Assembly: GCA_038025085.1 (NCBI GenBank)
Contig: CM076140.1
Coordinates: 31,855,501-31,919,500, forward strand
DNA: 64,000 nt
Direction: 5' to 3'
DNA from: Tetragonia tetragonoides
Lineage: Eukaryota; Streptophyta; Magnoliopsida; Caryophyllales; Aizoaceae
This document shows positions 9,518 through 20,229 of the stretch, piece by piece (position 1 is the stretch's first letter; every line of letters starts with the position of its first letter). The translations under genes and the position numbers were made by a program. Below the pieces are notes generated by a model, which saw nothing but the letters and a program-made list of their open reading frames with translations, was not told the origin of the DNA and made no database searches.

Positions 9518-10044
9518 CTAAAGCCTAGATATGACTCACAAACAGGAGACAAGAAAAGAAATGAACTGTCTCAAATGGGAGACTATCACGTACTGAAGAG
9601 AGGCAAGCCCCCAGCTCAAGGAAGCGATCACAGGTCGTCCTTAAGCCAAGGTCCTTCAAGAAGAATTCTTCAACGATGCCTTCTAAAGGGAAGAAGGATT
9701 AAAGTAGTTTTCTAGGAAAGCAAGTCTAGTTTTCAAAGGAAAAGAATAATAGGAATTTGTTTAGCTTAAACCCTCATTGTTGCATTATTTCCTTAGGAAG
9801 TTTTAATTCTTGCAATGTAACCTTATTCGTTCAGTTTGAATAAAGATTGTCCCTTTTTTGAATGAGTTGAAAGGAATTTTTGGATTGATTTTGGCCGGGC
9901 CCCTTTGAAAGGGTTACCTACGTATACAGTGTGGAATCAGGCCTGCGTAGTTCGTTCAAATAGTGTACGTCTTTTTCTTTTTTTTTTTAAGTTTTCAAAT
10001 TCTTTTTTTTTTTTTTTTTTTTTAAGTCTTCGAATTTTATTTTT
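9518..10044. other. Tail-to-tail spacer between antisense genes and pol
   Basis: The stop of the plus-strand ORF (9517) and the stop of minus-strand pol (10045) face each other across about 530 bp. It contains AATAAAG at about 9839 (a polyadenylation-type hexamer on the plus strand) and two long T-rich tracts (about 9970-10045) next to the pol stop. The equivalent in Tat-2 is 47783-48167. Confidence 0.6.
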
Positions 10045-11349
10045 TTAGACGTAACACTTCTTTAGTTGATCCATATTGGTGAGCTGGCTGAACTCGATGC
10101 CATCAATATCCATGAGTCTGACGGCGGCTCCTGATAGGATGTCTTTGATGATGAATGGTCCGGACCAGTTTGGTCAAAATTTGCCTCTGGGGTCAGTTAC
10201 TGGGGCTCGTAATTCTTTCCAAACTAAGTCCCCTTCCTTTAAATTCCGAGGTTGAACCTTTTTGTTGAATGCTCTTGCCATGCGTTGTTGATACATGTGG
10301 GAATGGTTTAGGGCCCGTAGACGTCTTTCATCTGTGAACATGAGCTCTTCATAGTGGGCTTGCAAGCATTGGGTTTCAGGAATGTCTCCTTCTAAGGCTA
10401 TGCGCATGGAGGGTAGTTGGACATCTATGAGTAGAACTGCTTCCATTCCATTGACTAGGGAATAAGGTGTTGCTCCCGTAGAGGATCTTATGGATGTCCT
10501 ATACCCCAAAAGTGCAAATGGGAGTTTTATGGGCCAATCTTTGTAGTTTTCTATCATCTTTTCAATGATAGTTTTGAGGTTTTTGTTGGCGGCCTTTACT
10601 GCGCCATTGGTTTGGGGACGGTAAGGGGATGATTTGTGGTGCTGGATTTTGTAGCTTTTGAGAAGGGTGGATGTTTCGGCATTGAAGTGGGGCCATGGTC
10701 ACTTATGATTTGATGTGGAACACCATATTGGCAAAGGATGTTGTTCCTCATGAATTTGGACACTTCTTTGGCGGTAAGGATGGCATAGGAATGGGCTTCA
10801 ACCCACTTGGTAAAATAATCTATGGCTACTAGGATGTATTCATGTCCTCCAGAGCCCTTCGGGGTGATCTTTCCAATGATCTTTCCAATGAAGTTGTGGA
10901 GCATCGAGGGTGGCATATGCTGCAGGTTGGCATATATCTGACACTTCTTTACACTTCTTAACGTAGTCGTAACAATCCTTTTCCATAGTAGTCCAGTAGT
11001 ATCCTAGTCGTAGAACCTTCTTGGATAGTATTCGCCCGTTCATGTGTGGTCTGCACATCCCATTATGTACCTCGTCCATAATCTCTGCAGCTTCTTCAGT
11101 GTTCACACATCTGATGTTAACCCCGTTGTGAGATTTCTTGTACAGAACCCCCTTGTATTCTATGTATTATGCCGCTAAGAGATGGATGACCCGTTGAGCT
11201 CTTAGTGGTGCATTTTGAGGGAATACTCCTTTGGTGATGTAGTTGAAAACGTCTTGGTACCAAGGATCTTCTTCGATCGAAGCCAAAGTCACTTCTGTGT
11301 CGAGGTTGTTGCAAAAGGCTGGTTCGCTTCCTTTTTTTTGGAGTGGCAT
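10045..11349 (-). pseudogene. Tat-1 pol remnant: RNase H tail and integrase
   Basis: In coding direction: the end of the RNase H to integrase linker (FCNNLDTEVTLASIEEDPWY, near 11310); an integrase HHCC zinc region (EIMDEVHNGMCRPHMNGR ... DCYDYVKKC, 11106-10950); a core with AIDYFTKWVEA (first catalytic Asp) and PHQIISD; the C-terminal part with YRTSIRSSTGATPYSLV and RNLKEGDLVWK; and a final segment ending KKCYV at 10045. Frames change at least three times (around 11110, 10910 and 10690), and there is a stop near 10174, so it cannot be expressed as one protein. Reverse transcriptase and most of RNase H are absent; compare Tat-2, 49400-51440. Confidence 0.85.
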
Positions 11350-11723
11350 CGTTGAGGGAGTTCAGCTACTCAAATTCCTGTAAAAGTGAAAATCTGTATT
11401 CTTGCTTTTTCGAAGTTTACTTACATTGCTTAAATTAATTAGTTAATGATTTGTGCAACTTTGTATTCATTGAATTTGTCAATAGTTAAACAAAGAAAGA
11501 AATGAGCAAGAGGGCTTTTATTGATTTGCAAAAATAGATAGGCACACATGACTTTAGAGAAGGGGGGGGTCTCTAATATCCGTCAAAAAGAAACTAGACT
11601 TAGAAGGAAAATAAAAGGGGAACACCACCTATTCAATACTCAACCTATAGATTTAGCTAGGACCCTAACTCGACAAAACTTGGAGATTCAGACTCGACTC
11701 CTCTAGCTCCTGCAAGTACCCAG
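11350..11723. other. Deletion scar between gag and integrase in Tat-1
   Basis: No coding sequence. The piece 11480-11720 is similar in position and partly in sequence to the gag-pol spacer of Tat-2 (51441-51780; for example TCAATAGTTAAACAA, and an ACTAGACTTAGAA block near 11589). This spacer now joins directly to the RNase H tail, so about 2 kb of pol was removed. Confidence 0.65.
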
Positions 11724-13014
11724 TCAGTTCCAGGCTTCATCATCCATGTTTCCATCCCTTAGTGAGGGCGGAACTTCTCCTCTTTCAATGATGCCTTGGA
11801 CATCGTCTTTTAGACGTAGGCAGTCGTCTGTATGGTGCCCGAATACCCGATGATACTTGCAATATGGTTGTTTTTCTCCCGGTTCCAATTTTGCCTCTTC
11901 CAAAGGGATGTAAGGCTGAATGTCACCTCTCCATACTGGTGCATTCGGAACTGCTTCCATTGGTGCAAAGAGAGGGGTACACTTTTCGTGACTATGACGA
12001 CACCAGTTGATTGTCCAAGTGTATGGTGGACACATCGTCCCTTGGTCAATGAAACGCACGACTAGCCCTTTAAAACGCCTGCATTGGTTGATATGATGTC
12101 CCTTAGCCGCGCAGTAGGTGCAGCTTAGAGAGGGATTTCCGTCTCTCGGCATGAGCTTTGATGTAGGGGTCCTTGGGCGAAAATACCCATACTTGGACAT
12201 CTTGTGATACAGAAGGTCTTGGCGCCACCAAGTTTCTTCTTTGGCCAAGATGACCGTGTTTCTGCGCTTGGAGGTGCGTTCTTCTAGGATGTCAACCTTC
12301 TCTCTCATCTCTTGTATCTCCTTGATTATGCAAGCCAGACTCTCTTGTGAGAGTAATCTTTAGGCTCCTCAATTGCAATATGATTGATAGCACTTAGGAG
12401 GTTGCCAAAACCTCCAGTTTCTTCAGCTTTAGGCAATGGTAGTGTGCCATTGTCTATCTTGTCCTGTATGATGTGCTTAAGGGCCCAACAGTCGTTTGTG
12501 TCATGCCCTTTCCCTTGGTGGTACTTGCAGTAATCGCCTTCTTTCCAGTTGCGACCCTTGGTATTTGGTTCTGGAGTGGGACCTATGGGTCGGAGCATGT
12601 CTTTGTCTACCAATCTTTCGAGAGCTAACTGAAAGTTATTCCTAATGGAGAGAAATTCCTGTTTAGCTTATTCCGGGGTATATAGTATTACCTTGATGGG
12701 ACATTGGAGGAAGATGTGTCACTCTTACGTTTCTTTTCTGATCCTTGAAGAACAGGATCACGCCTCCCCGGAGTCACGGATTTCCGATTTCCAAACGAAG
12801 GGACGAACATGGGTGTGTCCCATAACTGTCTTGACTTAATGTTGGTGATATTAACTTCCAACCTATCCATTCGGTCAGTCATCTCGACCAGATACTCCTG
12901 GACTGTTCTAATCATGATGCGATCAAAGTGGCTTGAATCAAGGTATGGTAGTGGAGTAAAACGAACCTGACCCGGCCTCTCTTCTCCGAATTCTGAACAG
13001 GAAGCACGGAGCAC
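11724..13014 (-). pseudogene. Tat-1 gag with three zinc-knuckle-like motifs, frameshifted
   Basis: Read on the minus strand in three blocks. 13014-12688 is an N-terminal region (RTVQEYLVEMTDRMDRLEV). 12613-12326 holds a knuckle of form C-x2-H-x4-H-x4-C (CKYHQGKGHDTNDC). 12308-11724 holds a classical CCHC knuckle (CTYCAAKGHHINQC) and a second CHHC one (CKYHRVFGHHTDDC). The blocks are separated by stops and frame changes (around 12650 and 12320). No aspartic protease motif follows. Knuckles bind the genomic RNA in nucleocapsid; the repeated CKYH module suggests an internal duplication or a fusion of two gag C-termini. Confidence 0.75.
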
Positions 13015-14016
13015 TTAGTAACAAAAAATCATGAGACTCTCATTTAATGAAGAATTAACCCACACATAGAAAACACGTTGTGCTAAAAGAAAAAGAAAAA
13101 GTCCTTAAGCCTAAATGCCCAAATGTTTCCCTAATATTCAAGGAAAACAAAGTCAGTGAACGAAAATAAGAAAAATAAGGGAAAAAGATGACTCAAAGAA
13201 ACTGAAAAATGGGATAAAATAAAAAGAAATTTCGGTCCCTTTTTTTTTGATTTTTTGATTTTTCGGCATTTTTATTTTTGCCATTTTTTTTTTTACTTTT
13301 TTGATTTTTTTTTGACCAAATCTGAATTACATCAAAAGAAAAAAAGAAAATAGAGAAATAAGAAAAAAGGAGAGGGGAAATTGAAAGACTGATTCTTTTT
13401 TTTTTTACTAATAAGATCCTAGAAATTGTCCATGACTCTTAGAATATATTATTGGGAAAATGATGAGTGTTCATTGAATTTGAATTCTCGCACCATTTTT
13501 GGGCATTAGGAACTAGCTAAACATAAAAAGAAATGACTCCTAGCACGTAATAAGTACATGTTGGTACATAATCACGATAATCATGCATTCATGCAAGCAC
13601 AATAACAACGTAGTTTACAGGCAAACATGTGATTAGACGGGCATTACAACGACACATGCACAACAAGCAAGCAGATGCACGAATGTGGGTTAGAGGCTTT
13701 TGGCTCCTGTGAGGTTACCACGACAAATTACAATTTCCGTTCGGCGGATGGTCGACACATCGATTGTAATTCTTTTCATCAACAAAGGATTGATGAGTCA
13801 TGGGCGAGGAAGCGTCGATTTGCACGATAGGACAACTGTATATTCCTTTAGATATACGGGTTGTCTACGATTTGCGACACAAACTTCCTCGTGGGTCGAT
13901 AAGGGTCAAAAGGTTGTGCAAAAGCACATGCAAATGATGCAAATAATGCAAAAATATGGAAGATGTTATTAAACAATTAAGCAAACTTGACATTCGAGTC
14001 TCACCTTCTTAAATAA
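13015..14016 (-). other. Tat-1 leader (5' untranslated region)
   Basis: Non-coding between primer site and gag. Contains simple T/A-rich tracts (13230-13420) and a conserved stretch, 13540-13990, which is closely matched in Tat-2 at 53860-54340. A short plus-strand frame at 13700-13972 is not conserved as protein. Confidence 0.65.
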
Positions 14017-14036
14017 GTCCCTAGTGAAGTCGCCAC
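14017..14036 (-). other. Tat-type primer-binding site
   Basis: The minus strand reads GTGGCGACTTCACTAGGGAC immediately after the LTR. The same site (TGGCGACTTCACT or TGGCAACTTCATT) follows the LTRs of Tat-2 and Tat-3, so all three elements use the same primer type, distinct from the initiator-Met site of the other two elements here. Which tRNA is used was not determined. Confidence 0.75.
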
Positions 14037-15267
14037 TGTAAGGACCCGGGATTTTTCCAATCCTTGTTTCCAAGGAGTGCGTCCTTATAGAAAATTTGTC
14101 AGTTGGGGGCTTAGATAAGTCCAAGGAACCCTCGAGTTAGAAAAGCTTTTGTAAAGACTTGAATTGAATAAAAACCATGAAAGAGGTCACAAATCTGCTA
14201 TCGGCGTTTTATCGAAGGGACAAACCAAAGGGACAACCCAATAGCGCGATAAGTGAACTAATCATATTTTTAGAAAGACTCCCGCTTATATAAAACATAT
14301 AAGTACCCAAGAATAAAGGGTTTGGGGGTGAAGGTACGAGGTGGGAAGGTGTTAGGCACCCAACTCGCCCGTTTATGACGGCCTCTTCTAACTCAAGTTT
14401 GCTTAATAATTTAAAAACATAATTCCCATGCAAAACCGGATTAACAACCTAGACTTAGACTATTAATTGGTTTATCACAAGCATCACAACATTTATTTTT
14501 AACCCTTTTTTAGACATGCATTCGATTGACAAGTTGGGCAGCATAACGATTATACAGACAATATTTAGCAAGCAATAAAAACGTGACCTAGCATGATATC
14601 TACATTATGACTACTTAGAAAATAAACAATTAAGCAATTAATTTAATTTGAGACCTCAGGAATTTGTACGTGAACTGTAGGCTATATTTGACAAGAATAG
14701 TAAAAATAGATCTCAAGTTTGGAAGAAAGAGGGGGAAGCTCAGTGTTAATACTCCTGAGAATAGAGGTTGTCAACTGTAGACTGTGTGTTTTGAACTGAG
14801 GGCGAAGGATTATTTATATAGGCGTGGAAAAGTAGGGTTGTACGGTCGAATTCGAGCTGAAAAATGAGACGGCCTTGGAAAATGGGCTTTCCCCAGGGCC
14901 GCTGACGGCTGTCAGCAGCCAGCTGGATGACGTCATAATGACGTCATCCAGCCCAGTTTCATTTTCCGGAGGATTTTAAATATTCCGAAAAATATGAAAA
15001 ATACCGTTTTACCCCTGAACAGTAAAAGACGGTTTTACCCTTAAATCGCAACTTGGCGACCTAGAGTCGGAATGAGGCATGAGACGTGTCGTTGGAAAGC
15101 TCTTCAACGGGGCTTCTGGATGGAATGGAATGAAGGAGTGTTTGGAGGGAAAAACCTGAGACCTTATCTTAACCATTAAAGCAAAATAGTAATTCAAGCT
15201 TAAAAATTACTCCTTTCATCATCGGGCTTTTGCGGAGAAATCTTAAGACGCTTCTTTGGCGTCTACA
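14037..15267 (-). repeat. 5' LTR of Tat-1
   Basis: 1,231 bp, TG..CA on the minus strand (TGTAGACGCC ... CCTTACA). It aligns end to end with the Tat-2 LTR at 40630-41872 (1,243 bp) and with the truncated 54365-55361. A TATA box (TATATAAATAA, minus strand) lies at 14810-14820. Satellite begins at 15268. Confidence 0.9.
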
Positions 15268-18200
15268 AGTAGGGTGAAAGAGATCTGAGTTCTTTTGTGT
15301 TGTATATTAAGAGAAAGCATCCCAATGCTTTGTTTGCATTCATTTGATTGTGAAACTACAACAAGAATGTTTACAAGTACGAACAAGCTACAACTCATGC
15401 TTTTGAATGCATTTACGCGTTTTAACAGCTCTTACGACTAGGGTGATAGAAATTGAGTTCTTGTGTTGTATAATAAGAGAAAGAATTCAAATACTTTGTT
15501 TGCATTCCTTTGAGTGTGAAAATAAAACAAGGATATTTACAAGTACAAACAAGCTTCAACTTAGGCTTTTGAATGCATTTACGCGTTTTAACAACTCTTA
15601 CGACTAGGGTGATAAATATTGAGTTCTTTTGTATTGTATATTAAGAGAAAGCATCCAAATACTTTGTTTGCATTCATTTGAGTGTGAAACTAAACCAAGT
15701 ATGTTTACAAGTACAAACAAGCTTCAACTCTAGCTTTTGAATGCATTTACACGTTTTGACAGCTCTTACGAGTAGGGTGAAAGAGATTTGAGTTCTTTTG
15801 TGTTTTATGTTTAGAGAAAGTATCCAAATACTTTGTTTGCATTCATTTGAGTGTGAAGTAACACCAGGGATGTTTACAAGTACAAAAATAAAAAAAACGC
15901 GTTATGACATCTCTTACGACTAGGGTGATAGTTATTGAGTTCTTTTGTGTTGTATATTAAGGAAAAGCACCCAAATGTTTTGTTTGCATTCATTTGAGTA
16001 TGAAATTACACCAAGAATGTTTTAAACTAGAATATAAACATGCTTCAACTCTAGCTTTTGAATGTATTTACGCGTTTTTAAAGCTCATACGAGTAGGAGG
16101 AAACAGATTTGAGTTCTTTTGTGTTGTATATTAAGAGAAAGCATCCAAATACTTTGTTTGCATTCATGTGTATGTGAAACTACAACAAGGAAATTTACAA
16201 GTACAAACAAGCTTTAACTCAAGCTTTTGAATGCATTTACGCGTTTTAACAGCTCTTATGATTAGGGTGATAGAAATTCAGTCTTTTGTGTTTTATATTA
16301 AGAGAAAGCATTTAAATACTTTGTTTGCATTCATTGAGTGTGAAACTACACCAAGTATGTTTACAAGTACAAACAAGCTTCAATTCAAGCTTTTGAATGC
16401 ATTTACGCGTTTTGACAGCTCTTACGACTAGGGTGAAAGAGATTTAACTCCTTTTGTGTTGTATATTAAGAGAAAGTATCCAAATACTTTAATTGCATTC
16501 ATTTGAGTGTGAACACCAGGGATGTTTACAAGTACAAACAGGCTTCAACTCAAGTTTTTGAATGCAAATAAAAATAAATAAATAAATATAAAAAAAAACG
16601 CGTTTTAACAACTCTTACAACTAGGGTGAAAGAGATTGAATTCTTTTGTGTTTTATATTAAAAGAAAGTAGCCAAATGTTTTGTTTGCATTCAATTGAAT
16701 ATGAAACTACACGAAGATTGTTTTAAAGTACAATATAAACAAGCTTCAACTGAAGCTTTTGAATGCATTTACGCGTTATAAAAGCTCATACGGGTAGGGT
16801 AAAAGAGATTTGAGTTCTTTTGTGTTGTATATTTATTGAAAGCATCCACATAGTTTGTTTGCATTCATTTGAGTGTGAAACTACACCAAGGATGTTTACA
16901 AGTACAAACAAGCTTCAACTCAAACTTTTAAATGCATTTACGCGTTTTGGCAGCTCTTAAGAGTAGGGTGAAAGAGATTTGAGTTCTTTTGTGTTGTATA
17001 TTAACAGAAAGCTTCCAAATACTTTGTTTGCATTCATTTGTATGTGAAACTACAACAAGGATGTTTACAAGTACAAACAAGCTTTAACTCAAGCTTTTGA
17101 ATCCATTTACGCGTTTTAACAGCTCTTACGACGAGGGTGATAGAAATTGAGTTCTTTTGTGTTGTATATTAAGAGAAAGCATTTAAATACTTTGTTTGCA
17201 TTCATTGAGTGTGAAACTACACCAAGTATGTTTACAAGTACAAACAAGCTTCAATTCAAACTTTTGAATGCATTTACGCGTTTTGACAGCTCTTACGAGT
17301 AGAGTGAAAGAGATTTAAGTCCTTTTGTGTTGTACATTAAGAGAAAGTATCCGAATACTTTGTTTGCATTCATTTGAGCGTGAACACCAGGGATGTTTAC
17401 AAGTACAAACAAGCTTCAACTCAAGTTTCTGAATGCAAAAAAAAATATATATATATACATAAAACAAAAAAAAAAAAACGCGTTTTAACAACTCTTACGA
17501 CAAGGGTGAAAGAGATTGAATTCTTTTGTGTTGTATATTAAGAGAAAGAAGCCAAATGTTTTGTTTGCATTCATTTGAGTATGAAACTACACCAAGATTG
17601 TTTTAAAGTACAATATAAACAAGCGTCAACTCAAGCTTTTGAATGCATTTACGCGTTTTAAAAGCTCATACGAGTAGGGTAAAAGAGATTTGAGTTCTTT
17701 TGTGTTGCATATTTATTGAAAGCATCCAAATACTTTGTTTGCATTCATTTGAGTGTGAAACTACACCAAGGATGTTTACAAGTACAAACAAGTTTCAACT
17801 CAAACTTTTGAATGCATTTACGCGTTTTGACAGCTCTTAAGAGTAGGGTGAAAGAGATTCAAGTTCTTTTGTGTTGTATATCAAGAGAAAGCATTCAAAT
17901 ACTTTGTTTGCATTCATTTGTATGTGAAACTACAACAAGGATGTTTACAAGTACAAAAATGCTTTAACTCAAGCTTTTGAATGCATTTACGCGTTTTAAC
18001 AGCTCTTACGACCGGGGTGATAGAAATTGAGTTCTTTTGTGTTGTATATGAAGAGAAAGCATTTAAATACTTTGCTTGCATTCATTGAGTGTGAAACTAC
18101 ACCAAGTATGTTTACAAGTACAAACAAGCTTCAATTCAAGCATTTGAATGCATTTACGCATTTTGACAGCTCTTACGAGTAGGGTAAAAGAGATTTAAGT

Positions 18201-19967
18201 CCTTTAGTGTTGTATATTAAGAGAAAATATCCAAATACTTTGTTTGCATTCATTTGAGTGTGAACACCAGGGAAGTTTACAAGTACAAAGAATCTTCAAC
18301 TCAAGTTTTTGAATGCAACAAAACAAAAAAAATAAAAAAATATAAGAAAAATATAAATAAAAAAACGCGTTCTAACAACTCTTTTGTGTTGTATATTAAG
18401 AGAATGCAGCCAAATGTTTTGTTTGCATTCATTTGAGTATGAAACTACACAAAGATTGTTTTAAAGTACAATATAAACAAGCTTCAACTCAAGCTTTTGA
18501 ATGCATTTACGCGTTTTAAAAGCTCATACGAGTAGGGTAAAAGAGATTTGAGTTCTTTTTTGTTCTATTTTAAGAGAAAGCATCCAAATACTTTGTTTGC
18601 AATCATTTGAGTGCGAAACTACACCTAGGATGTTTACAAGTATAAAGAAGCTTCAACTCAAGCTTTTGAATGCAGTTACGTGTTTTAACAGCTCTTACGA
18701 CTAGGGTGATAGAAATTGAGTTCTTTTGTGTTGTATATTAAGAGAAAGTATGCAAATACTTTGTTTGCATTCGTTTGAGTGTGAAACGATACCTGGGATG
18801 TTTACAAGTACAAACAAGCTTCAACTCAACCTTTTGAATGCATTTACGCGTTTTAAAAGCTCTTAGGAGAAGGGTGAAAGACATTTGAGTTCTTTTGTGT
18901 TGTATATTTATAGAAAGCATCCAAATACATTGTTTACATTCATTTGAGTTTGAAACTACACCAAGTATGTTTACAAGTACAAAGAAGCTTCAACTCAAGC
19001 TTTTAAATGCATTTACGCGTTTTGACAGCTCTTACGAGTAGAGTGAAAGAGATTTGAGTTCTTTTGTGTTGTATATTAAGAGAAAGTATCCAAATACTTT
19101 GTTTGCATTCATTTGAGTGTGAAGTAATACCAGGGATGTTTACAAGTAGAAACAAGCTTCAACTCAAGCTCTTGAGTGCTAAAAAAAATAAATAAATAAA
19201 AAACGCCTTTTAAGAACTATTACGACTAGGGTGATAGAGAATGAGTTCTTTTGTGTTCTATATTAAAAAGAAAGCACCTAAATGTTCTGTTTGCATTCAT
19301 TTGAGTATGAAACTACACCAAAAATGTTTTAAAGTACAATATAAACAAGCTTCAACTCAAGCTTTTGAATGCATTTACGCGTTTTAAAAGCTCATTTGAG
19401 TTCTTTTGTGTTGTATATTAAGAGAAAGCATCCAAATACTTTGGTTGCATTCATTTGAGGGTGAAACTACACCTAGGATGTTTACAAGTACAAACAAGCT
19501 TCAACTCAAGCTTTTGAATGCATTTATGCGTTTTAACAACTCTTACGACTAGGTGATCGAAATTGAGTTCTTTTGTGTTGTATATTAAGAGAAAGTATCC
19601 AAATACTTTGTTTGCATTCATTTGAATGTGAAACAACAACCGGGATGTTTACGAGTACAAACAAGCTTCAACTCATGCTTTTGAATGCATTTACGCGTTT
19701 TAACAGCTCTTACGACTAGGGTGAAAGAGGTTTGAGTTCTTTTTTGTTGTATACTTAGAGCAAACATCAAAATGCTTTGTTTGCATTCATTTGAGTGTGA
19801 AGCTACACCAAGGATGTTTACAAGTAAAAACAAGCTTCAACTGAACCTTTTGAATGCATTTACGCGTTTTAACAGCTCTTACGACTAGGGTGATAGAAAT
19901 TGAGTTCTTTTGTGTTGTATATTAAGAGAAAGTATCCAAACACTTTGTTTGCATTCATTTGAGTGTG
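15268..19967. repeat. ~170-bp satellite array, block A, with ~870-bp higher-order repeats
   Basis: Head-to-tail monomers of about 170 bp. Landmarks in order: GAGTTCTTTTGTGTTGTATA, TTTGCATTCATTTGAGTGTG, GTTTACAAGTACAAACAAGC, GAATGCATTTACGCGTTTT, AGCTCTTACGA(C/G)TAGGGTGA. Two monomer classes alternate: GACTAGGGTGATAGAAATTG and GAGTAGGGTGAAAGAGATTT. A variant with an A-rich spacer before ACGCG recurs at about 15885, 16570, 17440, 18320 and 19180, i.e. spacings of 685, 870, 880 and 860 bp, which marks 4- and 5-monomer higher-order units. The array is cut by the chromovirus insertion at 19968. Confidence 0.95.
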
Positions 19968-20229
19968 TGATGGGTAGCGGATTCAAACAAGTGCTGTTCG
20001 TTTGGAATTTTTTGGGATTTTGCATGTTGGATGTGTTAAGGAAAAAAAGAAACAAGGATATGACCCGAGATAAAGGCTACTCCAACACTGAAGGCGTGGA
20101 ACTTACCACCAATGATCTTAAAGGCTAGGCCACCGGACCAAAGGATATAGAATTCACTCAACTCACCAATCTAACAAAATAGCTCTAAAGTTGTTAAGAT
20201 TTTCGGGTTGGTTGCACAGAGCAATTTTC
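19968..20229 (-). repeat. Truncated 3' LTR of the chromovirus-like element
   Basis: Matches the first ~260 bases (plus-strand order) of the full LTR at 22560-23335, including the shared CTTAAAGGCTAGGCCACCGG. At about 20229 it passes directly into pol sequence just past the RNase H region. One deletion therefore removed the rest of the LTR, the 3' end and integrase. Confidence 0.85.

Larger units (their letters stand above)
4429..15267 (-). mobile_element. Tat-lineage Ty3/gypsy element, truncated copy (Tat-1)
   Basis: Minus-strand element with, in its own direction: LTR (14037-15267), primer site, leader, gag (13014 down to 11724), a deletion that removed reverse transcriptase, integrase (to 10045), then two antisense genes (9517-8607 and 8140-5393) and a 3' non-coding part with a minisatellite. 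The distal LTR is missing, because the CACTA end abuts the internal region at 4428/4429. It is collinear with Tat-2 (40630-55361). The RNase H arrangement in Tat-2 and the extra genes between pol and the 3' LTR place it in the Tat/Ogre lineage; that placement is inference. Confidence 0.85.

Noticed and set aside
13700..13972. 90-codon plus-strand ORF in the Tat-1 leader
   Set aside because: The homologous leader in Tat-2 (54040-54300) does not keep the frame.
16000..16200. Possible CENP-B-box-like motif in the monomer
   Set aside because: No NTTCGNNNNANNCGGGN-type match found in the monomers I read; ACGCGT is present but is not that motif.
15407..19833. Many 60-80-codon ORFs of similar sequence (e.g. 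ending KLVCTCKHPWCSFTLK) on both strands across the array
   Set aside because: They are six-frame translations of the 170-bp monomer. The period is not a multiple of three, frames close after each monomer or so, and changes between monomers do not favour synonymous sites. Not genes.
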